This document shows, piece after piece, positions 51,357-62,100 of a stretch of 64,000 bases of DNA. How positions within the stretch are numbered: the stretch's first letter is position 1; each line of letters opens with the position of its first letter. This DNA is from Sipunculus nudus. Lineage: Eukaryota; Annelida; Sipuncula; Golfingiida; Sipunculidae. A model generated the notes under the pieces. The model was not told where the DNA came from, ran no database searches, and saw only the letters and a list, made by a program, of their open reading frames with translations. The DNA lies in the NCBI GenBank assembly GCA_026874595.1, contig CM049314.1:14502729-14566728 (forward strand), given 5' to 3'. The position numbers and the translations under genes are program-made.

Positions 51357-51853
51357 TATTATTATTGAGATCAATGGGATAGTAAACTGTATCATATTCT
51401 CTACAAACTACAGTTTTGTAACTATTTAATTATTACCATTTTTATAATTTATATTATGTCGGAATATTAATAAATATGTCATTTTTATTATTATTATTGT
51501 TATTATCAGGTCCCTGCTCCTCCAGTCCGTGTTTGAACGGAGGTACCTGTTTGGCCGTGACCAGTACCAACTACACGTGTATATGTGCGGAGTGCGAGTG
51601 TGTACGAGGGCTTGGAATCACCGGGGATCACTGTGAAAATCTGCCAGGTATATAAATACTTTATACCTGTCAAATGAATTAAAGGTGTTTATAATCTTGG
51701 ATGTAAAGGTATCTTACTTTTTTTATATAGTTTACGTTAGTGTGTGTGTAAATGAATCTTAGTGGAGAGTTACTTATCTACACCTTCGTTATGTGCCATC
51801 ATGCATCAAAGGTTTCATGTCCACTGGATAGAGTTAATCATACCTGAAACGTC

Positions 51854-51905
<52 letters not shown>

Positions 51906-52666
51906 GCTCCCGAGGCAGCGAAATCTTGCGCTTCTAAAGAAGCAACTGATTTTCACGCTGCCAGCTTTGACCGTTTATGATATATTTAGACACCAGATAG
52001 CGGTTCGTTGTCCGCTGAAAAAAAAACGTGCGTATGATGTGACGAGCAGCCAACCAAATGCCAATAAAAAACATTCAACAGGCATCCTGGCTCCGCCCAT
52101 AGCTGCGCTTCAAGCGCGTTGATATCAGTTTACGGTCGAATGTTAATTGCTCACTCTGTATTCTCGCAGCATCGACCGATTCGATTATGACATTATGACT
52201 GTGTTAGCGTAGCCATGTATCTGTTGTCTGCAGAACCGAAACAAGCCAGCGAGGTGTGCACGCAGCCTTTTTTGTTATGTTTCGTTTGAATTACAACTCA
52301 CCGGCCTGGCATTCTATGTGGCCAAGGCCCTAAGCAAACCACATCTGGGGCAATTCTCTCTGACCCTGTGGCCTGTTCAGACGGTTACCGGGGCGATGAG
52401 CTGTCACTCAAAATGAAATGAACATGATTTGCTCCGTGTATTCCTCGCTTGGTTGTGTCTTTCAGCACAAGGTTTCATCTGATTGGACAAAAATACAGTG
52501 CTCCCATCTGGTGTAGCAATTCAGGATATGAGGTCATAACAAACATCGCTTACGATATAGGAAGTAGGCCTATAGTTAAAGCGCTGTGTAAAGAGAGTAG
52601 AGAGACACTGACAGACAGACAGACAGACAGGCAGAGCGACAGAACATGTATTCAGCGTATATATAT

Positions 52667-52726
<60 letters not shown>

Positions 52727-55520
52727 TTATAAATAACTGTTAATCAGGGTGGCACATCTTATTAGCAGATTGTCTGATGTTGCAAAAATTGATGTTCTAA
52801 AAGAAACATACTTTGACATATAACTTACAACGAATCTGTGTTAATATTTAAATGTTTATACGTCAGATTTGTACCTGTGCGACAAGGAAGAGATTCGGCC
52901 TAACCCTGAGCGCTGTGATGGTTACCTGAGCTGTGTATATGTAGGACAGCGGCCATTCAATTTAACCTGTCCACCTCCACTTGTCTATAACCCTCACTGG
53001 AGGGACGCGATGGACAGGTCCGACCTGTGTATCTTCCCTCAAGACGTCGTCTGTACCCCTGATGGACCGCCGTACAACGGCACAACGGCGGCCACTCAGA
53101 ATACTACGTCGGTCATGTCTACTTCTTCAGCTGTCGTTCAAAGCAGTCCTGCAGTCACCTCGCCTGCCGTTAGAACAAGCACCGGCTTTGGTACAACCAG
53201 TGACCGTGAAACAACAGCAGGAAGCAGCCCAAAAACTACTCTGACGTCAACAACTTTACCAGAATCAACAACGACGACAGGTGAAGTCACCACGTCACTT
53301 AACCCCGGCCTCGATTCCACTCTGGCGACCACAAAGAAACAAGGACAGGCACAGTCAACGAGCAGCAAAACGATTACAACACAAACCGTTGACGCATCTA
53401 CCCCTGTGTCCACGTCGACGGTGGCAACCCAAGCGCTTAAAGGGTCGTCTACGACAGGTGGCACCACTGCACAAGTGACCTCAGAATATACGACTGGTGA
53501 GGTGTCTACGGCGACAAGCCCACAGCCTACAGAAGAAACGGCTTTGCCCTCAACCCCAGCGCCCAAAACAACTTCCGGTACCAAAACGTCTACACTTGGT
53601 GTGACCACCACAGGTAAATTTAACAAGTTATGAACTACATAACATATTCACTCCAAGATGCTTCCGGTGATCAAAACTTTATATATCTAAATATAAATAT
53701 AAAAGGTCAAAATGAGATGAAACCCTTGTATAATATCAACCATATGTCATGACCCGAATAATATTCTATAGACGGACGAACAGACTGACAGGAAAACATA
53801 TCATGCATCTATTTCTGGATCAAATAAACGCCATCGTGATGCCAACACAACCTTCTATAACCCTAACCTCTTCTCAAGTTTTCAGTTAAGTCCATCTTTT
53901 GTTTGGTGTCTTGTACAAATAGAAATAAACAAACACACAGAAAAATATGAATGACCGGTACACATTGGTGAAAACCATATCTATGACCAGCTGTTATAAC
54001 AGAGATAAATGAAGTGTCACCTGACCAGCAATATATTCATTGCTAGATTATGTCACTTCTATAACAGCTGAGGGTAGCTACTTTTACCATGTCGCGCTGT
54101 ACAAGCACTTTTAGTCTCTGCATTATGACTTACGACATATGACTTGCGATACCTGGGTGTTGGTACGTGAACATTTTGGAAATGCCTACGAGGAAATAGT
54201 GTATGTAAATAATATAATATTAGAAATATAATTTTGTAAAATAATCTTGTTTTGAGGATTTGATAAATTCAATCTCTCCCTTTCGACAAAGCGCGAAGGA
54301 AGACATTCATTTTCCTATATTAATTTATATGTGCTCCTGCAGAGATTGTATTTTTTACAGGCTCCTGTACGTCCAGTCCATGTCTAAACGGTGGAACCTG
54401 TATTGCGCTGGACAACATGAATTATGAATGCATCTGTGCCGAGTGTGGCTGTGTCCAGCAATTTGGGGCGACCGGTCCAAACTGCGAACTGCTTGATGGT
54501 TAATGTTCTGACAGTACATAAAATAAATACAAGTTAAAATATTAAAACATGTTACAGTAATAACCAAGGATAAAGCAGATAACACAGGCTTTAATGTAAG
54601 AAACATTAGCTTTTTCAAGATTAAGAAAATATTACTTATGCGAATTATTGCAGGAAGTCCCTGTTTTTATTGTTGTGTGTTCTAGTGTATAAAGTATAAA
54701 TAAAATTCTCTGGTACGGTCATAATAATTTTTTCGAGCAATAGCTGTCCTGTTAAGAGGGAATATTGTTTCAATTTTATCCCGTTGCATATAAAATTGCC
54801 GGTTGGCATTCTTCCAAAAGTAAATTGTGCCGGGAATTGTACAGCTAAATTCATACTTTGATTTGCAGTATAGCTGGATATGAAATGTTTATGCTTCTCA
54901 TTTTTATTCTGTCATTGACATTATTTCTTATTGACATTTCTTTCAGAACTCTATGACTGCACTTTGACCGGAATTCGTCCTGACCCTCGCCGTTGCGATG
55001 GCTACCTGGAATGCGTGTTTCCGGGACAACCACCATTTAACCAGACATGCGCACCACCGTTAGTGTTTAACCCCAGGTGGTCTGACGTCACCACCAAGTC
55101 TGACATTTGTGTATTTCCGGCGGATGTTGTGTGTGACCCTGTGCCGACAACAACCGAGCAGCCCAGTACGACACCGGAACCAACAACAACGCCGAGAGTA
55201 ACTACACTACAACCAACAACAATCGGTGAGTAAAAATAACTAAAATTAACGTTCCAGGTTTATTACACCCTATTGCTTTTGTTTTGAGACGAAGTGTGTT
55301 TAATGACCAACTGAAAGTGTGTACTCTGAATATTATTGCCGGTTAAATATCATAGTGAGGCTTGAACCGTCAAAACTAAGATAAACATTATAATTCAGCA
55401 CAACGTAACTCATAAACTTGTTCATTATTGTTCTCAGTGTGGGGAGTCATTTCAGCATACATTTTTACCTATTGAGGCCTCTTATTAAGCAGTCAGAGTT
55501 GCCATTTTGAGATGAATTTG

Positions 55521-55601
<81 letters not shown>

Positions 55602-58600
55602 GCAGCTTCTGATGATGTTCAAATGTCAGTCTGCCACATTTATGCTTTATTTACAGGACCGTGTACATCTAGTCCCTGTCTGAATGGTGGTACATGCGTT
55701 CCGGTCGATGCCAATAACTACACGTGTGTTTGTGCTCAGTGCGAGTGCGTGCAGAAGGTTGGATTTACAGGAGACAACTGTGAAGGTTTAACAGGTAATA
55801 GCAGGAAATAGATTAGTCCATTTACCTCAATGTGATCATCTAAATTTATGTATAATAAGTTTTTTTACACTCCCACAATACATGTATGGTATGAGGATTA
55901 GATATTTTGCCTGCAATTCGGAGAAAATGTTATATAGATTAGAGAGTTTATTTACAAGGGGTCTTTGTGTTTCTCAGTCTCCTTTTCCCCTGGTCAGGCA
56001 TTGTTCCGCTTTGATATAGTAATTTACGAAAAGTTATATAGGATTTTAATACCGTAAATCGTATCGTATGTTGTCGAAAGTATTCCTAATCACATGTCAG
56101 AACGACATTGTCAGAATCATCAAATATCACACCGGAATGCCTTCAGGGCATTTTGTGGGCACATCAAGTGCAAACACGTGTATATTATAAGAATGCTTTA
56201 GTTTCTGTAAAGAGCGGGAAAAAATCGCTCATAAATCCGTTAATTTTGCTGTACAAGAATTTGAGACAAGAATGCTGTACAGGAATAAATTGTAATTGGA
56301 GTAATTAGAATTATATTAGAAATCATAATATTCGTAATACAAACACATGTTTATTTGCACATCTTTTGTGGTTAGCCAATATTCTGTTGTTATGTAATTG
56401 TTGTCTTTCTTTCTTCTTACTTATACATCCTTTTCATGAAACACGATCCGTTTTAACGGAAAATGATTTAAATACAGGAATAATCCCTCGCTTGGCCTCT
56501 TAATATATCATGTATTAAAATAGGTCATTCGCATTACTCTTCTACAACTTCAATGCATCAGATTTTTCTTTTTCTTGCGCTCTTTTACCCGTTGCATAAA
56601 CTAGATAGAAGAACAGGGGAAATCGTGCTTTAAATAAGTTCAAACCAGTTTCTGTCTTATTCAAATCATCAAATGCTTTAGCACAGGGAAGATTATTATG
56701 GGTCACATATTGGATAAGAATAGTTACTCTATATGTTTGTGTATAGTGAAGGGGTAAAAAATAGAAATGCCCATATGTTATCAGCCCTGCCTATGTTTTA
56801 CATAATTCTTTTGCATTATCATTTGAAAAGGCTTTTCGTTATTATTTTCCGATGACAGGTTTGTACAGCTGTACAGGGACAGAGGTGAAGCCAGACCCTG
56901 ACCGCTGTGACGGATACCTTCAGTGTGTGTTTCCAGGTCAGCCTCCGTTCAACCAGTCGTGTCCTCCGCCCCTCGTCTTTAACCCCCACTGGTCCGACAC
57001 TGCTACGCAGTCGGACGTGTGCCTGTTCCAACAGGAGGTGGTGTGTGACCCAGTGGGTCCAACACCGCCAATCTCCACAGTGGCGTCAACTGAGGCTGCA
57101 GAAACAACCACGCAACAAGCTACAACGGTCCTCTCTTCATCAGCGCCAGTTGGGCTTACTTCATCCATCGTGCCCGGTACATCACCTGCTCTGACTGAGC
57201 GTACTTCATCCATCGTGCCCGGTACATCACCTGCCGTGACTGAGCGTACTTCTTCCACCGTGCCCAGTACATCACCCGCTGTGACTGAGCGTAATTCATC
57301 CGTCGTATTCGGTACATCACCCGCTGTGACTGAGCGTACTTCATCCACCGTGCCCATTACATCAGCCGCTGTGACTGAGCGTACTTCTTCCACCGTGCCC
57401 AGTACATCACCCGCTGTGACTGAGCGTAATCCATCCACCGTATTCGGTACATCACCCGCTGTGACTGGGTTTACTTCATCAACTTTGCCAAGTACATCAT
57501 CCGCTGTGACTGAGCGTACTTCATCCACCGTGCCCATTACATCAGCCGGTGTGACTGAGCGTACTTCATCCACCGTGCTCAGTACATCACCCGCTGTGAC
57601 TGAGCGTACTTCATCCACCTTGCCCAGTACATCAGCCGCTGTGACTGAGCGCACTTCTTTCACCGTGCCCAGAACATCACCCGCTGTGACTGCGCTTACT
57701 TCATCCACCGTGCCCAGTACATCACACACTGTGACTGAGCGTATTTTATCAACCGTGCCCAGTACATCACCGACTGTGACTGAACTTACTTCATCCTCCG
57801 TGCCCAATACGGTGACCACCATCAGGTCAAGCACTGGTACCACCCTTGGTGATTCAGTTAGTTCTGCTGACGTAACCTCCCTTAAAATCGTCTCAACATC
57901 TGGTAGCAGCCAAGGAACCACAGCAGGTAAATAATAATAATATAATAAAAACCTTGAATGTTGCATAAAATATTTACAGATAAATGTATAACAGTTAATA
58001 AAATCTTGTTGCATGAATTAATTACGAATAAACTTATAACAGTTGTTAATAAAATGTTAGTGCATGACATGTTCATGAATAAATGTAATAATAAAATAAT
58101 AATAAAATCTTTCCTTTCCACACCAGCCCCTTCCGTATTAAAGCATTTTTGGTGTGTTTCAAAGTTAGCCAGTTTCTAAGAGATGGAAATGTTTGCGATA
58201 TATTGCTCAAGTATTCATTAAGGGCTGTATGTTCCTCGTAAAGGTTTGCCTTATGACTTGCCCTTAATTTCGAAAAATAGGTGGATGGGATGATTAATAT
58301 ATCCGGTTAGTTATACGGAACTAGCTTTACTGTTCGCTATAGTCCAATGAATTTAGAGACTTTTTTATTAGGTTCCACTCTTGTTGGAAGTGAATCAACC
58401 CTCGACTTAACAACGATTGAAAAAACAAGCACAATTGCCTTGACAACATCAGCATCACTCACAACCATTGGTAAATAACCATTTGTAACCTCTCCGGACG
58501 ACTTCTCTTACCATGTACACCAAGTATACATAAACATACAGTCATATGGAAGATCACTTCTCGTTAATAGTGCTGACTGGTCCTCTTGCCATTATGCTTA

Positions 58601-61600
58601 AAAATAATTCATGAGACAGTGATCACATTTTGTACTGTTTTGATTTCATCCTGCAAGTTAGTGAAATCCTGTATATTTTGTCTTCATAGGTAAATTGTCA
58701 TGGAAAATATATTCTGTTAGCTCATTATTTTTTTATTCCAAAATGCTGAAAACAATTTACTTTTTCCGCAATTTCTGATTTCCTAAGAACCGAGATCGTG
58801 ATCCAGATATAATGTTTCGTTTCCTTGCAGGACCATGTAGTTCAAACCCATGTATGAATGGTGGAACATGTGTACCCCAGGACAACGTGAATTATGACTG
58901 CATCTGTGCTGAATGCGACTGTGTCCAACAATTCGGTGCAACGGGTCCGAACTGCGAGCTGCTCGATGGTAAATTTTGATTCACAAAAACGTGAATGAGT
59001 GAAAGCTAGAAGTATATAATTTACACACTGCTTACACAGACTTCAAATGCGCTAGATACTCAAGAGTAAATACTGGATCATTATATTAGTCGTGCATTAT
59101 GCCTTTTTCAAGAATTGGAGAATATTCTGACATATTTAAATCAGAATATATACTTCATTGTTTTCTTATCATGTGCCCCTTAAGATACAAAATGAACATT
59201 TTCATAAAATGAGGATGCCTTCCAAGTGTATAGTGTCTAATGATCATAATTTAGAATAATTGGTCATGAGTGACTTGGAATTTCCATTTTTCAGATGCAA
59301 AACTAATACCTTTCAGAACTCTATGACTGCTCTTCGACCGGAATTCGGCCTGACCCTCGCCGTTGCGATGGCTACCTGGAATGCGTGTTTCCAGGACAAC
59401 CACCATTTAACCAGACATGCGCACCGCCGTTAGTGTTTAACCCAAGATGGTCTGACGTCACCACCAAGTCTGACATCTGTGTATTTCCGGCGGATGTTGT
59501 GTGCGAACCTGTGCCGACAACGACCGGGCGCCTCAGTACAACGCCGGAACAAACAACAACGCCGAGAACCACAACATTGGCTCCTACAACAGTTGGTATG
59601 CAACAACTCTAAATCAATGTATCAAAGGCATTACTGTCCATCTTAGTACGAAGTATTAACTGAAATAATTTATTTTGTCATTTTTGCACAGTGGAATCTT
59701 TATGTTCAGAACTTTTTCTGGAGCTTGTGGTACATACGTCACAGGTCTCCCCGAAGTGTCACATATCACGTGACAGAGAGGTTTCCGTCTTTGTGCAAAA
59801 CCGTAACATAATTCGATCTGGAGTTGCAAACGTGTTAAATCAGTTCTATAATGCAAAATGGTCGGAGAAACAAAACGGTAAGGAAAAAATTCGAGTAATT
59901 TCGAATATTAGCAAAGACACAAAGTTTTGGAAATTTAATTGTTACGACCTTTCTTTTGCAGTTATTATCTGGATAATAGGACGTCATTAAAATATAGCGG
60001 ACGTGAAATTCTTTTACAGTATTAAAAAAATAATAAATAGTTATCGCGGTTATGGATAATTTTGGTAATGGATTAGATTTTCTGATTACATTGGTTTAAA
60101 GTAAATCCATTGCCTCATTTGACCTCTAAGTAAATATCAAGAGTCTAACGTTTGTGTGACTCCACAGATGAAACTATCCAAGTTCTCCAGTCCATGATGT
60201 AGCTCTTCCCAAATTACCAAACAAACAAGGAACCTCACAAATAAGCTTAACTAGGACTTTATGAATTCATATAATATTACAAAGGAAGTTCCTGGTTCGA
60301 GTTCTCAGACAGTTTTCTTTTACAGGACCATGCAATTCAAATCCGTGTTTAAACGGTGGAACATGCGTGCCAGTTGACCTCCAAATCTACGAATGCATTT
60401 GTGCAGAATGCGACTGTATCCAGACATTTGGGTATGCTGGGAAGAATTGTGAGAACTTAAGCGGTAGGTAACTTGTACAACCAATGTACCGGTACACTAA
60501 CTATACACATTGTTAAATGTCACCGTTCAGGGATCGTATTACTTTTAGATTTTCCCCATTCCATCGGAAAGGCATTAAAACAGGTGTGCCTTTCCGTAGA
60601 AGGGTATGCCTTATCGCTAAAGATGCATCCTACCATCATATCAAACTTATCATCCTACAAGGACACTTGCATGCAAAAAGAACTGATTTATTTTTTCAAT
60701 GGTAAACCTTATATGAGAAACATGATTGTGCAGTGAACAACAACAGGAAAATACAGCAGATGATGGCCTTAATGCCAGAAAGTATAAAAATTATAAACCT
60801 TTTTTATAGGAAATATAGGAAATATAGAAAGTCGGTGGAACACCGCCTGTAAAATATTTCGTTTTTGTGTCATGTTTACTATTTATCTGCTACTAATGTT
60901 GGAAACATCTAGGTAATCACCATTCCAACGGATTGGTACAAAATGAAAAATGTCTTTCCGTGCACATGCTTACCTGTCTGAGGCGGGCGGAAAGGCATCA
61001 TTACGACCCCTGCCGTTCGTTCCGATGATCTGTTAATGAGATATAAAAAAACTCAGGTCCCTTGTACATTTTTAGTTCTCAATAATTTCGGACATTTAAA
61101 AAATAATCTTATGTGGCGTGTATGGAATGCCAACATTTGTAGAGATTCAAAACTAGCGTTGTCGTGAAGCTGTACAAGAAATGCTACTATGAAACAATTC
61201 ATATTTATAACGCTGATCGGCTCTATTTTACTGCACGTAGGTCAGTCATACCTCCATTTATATTGTTCTTTAAGGAAAATGTTTGCTGTATTAAAACATG
61301 TGTGAAAATAATTTACCACATTAAAACCTCACGAATGATTATAAATCCAGAGTACTGGGCATCGACCCGCCGGGCTAACGGGTTCATGTGTTGATTTATT
61401 ATCAACATTTTTTTCTACCTTTAATATGTTTCTGAACACAATGACATCACACAACACAATGACGTCACACCATGTAGCACTTTTTAAAAGACCCCCCCTA
61501 ATGAACGGCATCATAAAGTATGATGATGTGTATTGACATTTGTGTACACTTAAAATAGGTCAGGAAAAACGCCTAGGGTTTCGACATGGTTCGCCCATTT

Positions 61601-62042
61601 ACTTTATTATTATTAAATATTTTATACATATTAATTACAGGTTTATACACATGTGACAGAGCCGGTATACGTCCTGATCCACACAACTGCGCTGCTTATA
61701 TCGAATGTGTATTCCCGGACCAGGCCCCCTTCAATCAAACGTGTGCGCCACCTCTCGCGTTCAACCCTCACTGGAAAGACACCAACCTTAAAACCGACCT
61801 GTGCTTATTTCCACGTGACATCATATGTCTACCGGAACTGCCAACCACCACCGGGCCTCCGACAACAACTGCAACAACCGGGCTAGAATTTACGTCAACG
61901 ACAGAAGTGAAAAGTTCCCATGCCCCCAGTAACAGCAGATATACAGGGACAGTGATACCTACTACGCCAGGTTATAGCTCTCAGTTTTCATATAAAGTTG
62001 CTATTTAGGTTCTCTTGTCCTTTACCTCATATTCTGTACAAC

Positions 62043-62100
<58 letters not shown>

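Larger units (their letters stand above)
51648..52866 (+). other. Gene B intron 15
   Basis: Contains a (GA)n array (51856-51902), a GC-richer, unclassified stretch at about 51950-52450 and an ACAG run followed by a TA array (52600-52723). Confidence 0.55.

Noticed and set aside
56852-56858. ATG at 56852 as the start of a separate gene
   Set aside because: It lies in the polypyrimidine/acceptor region (GATGACAG) of intron 19; the phase and domain order fit gene B exon 20.
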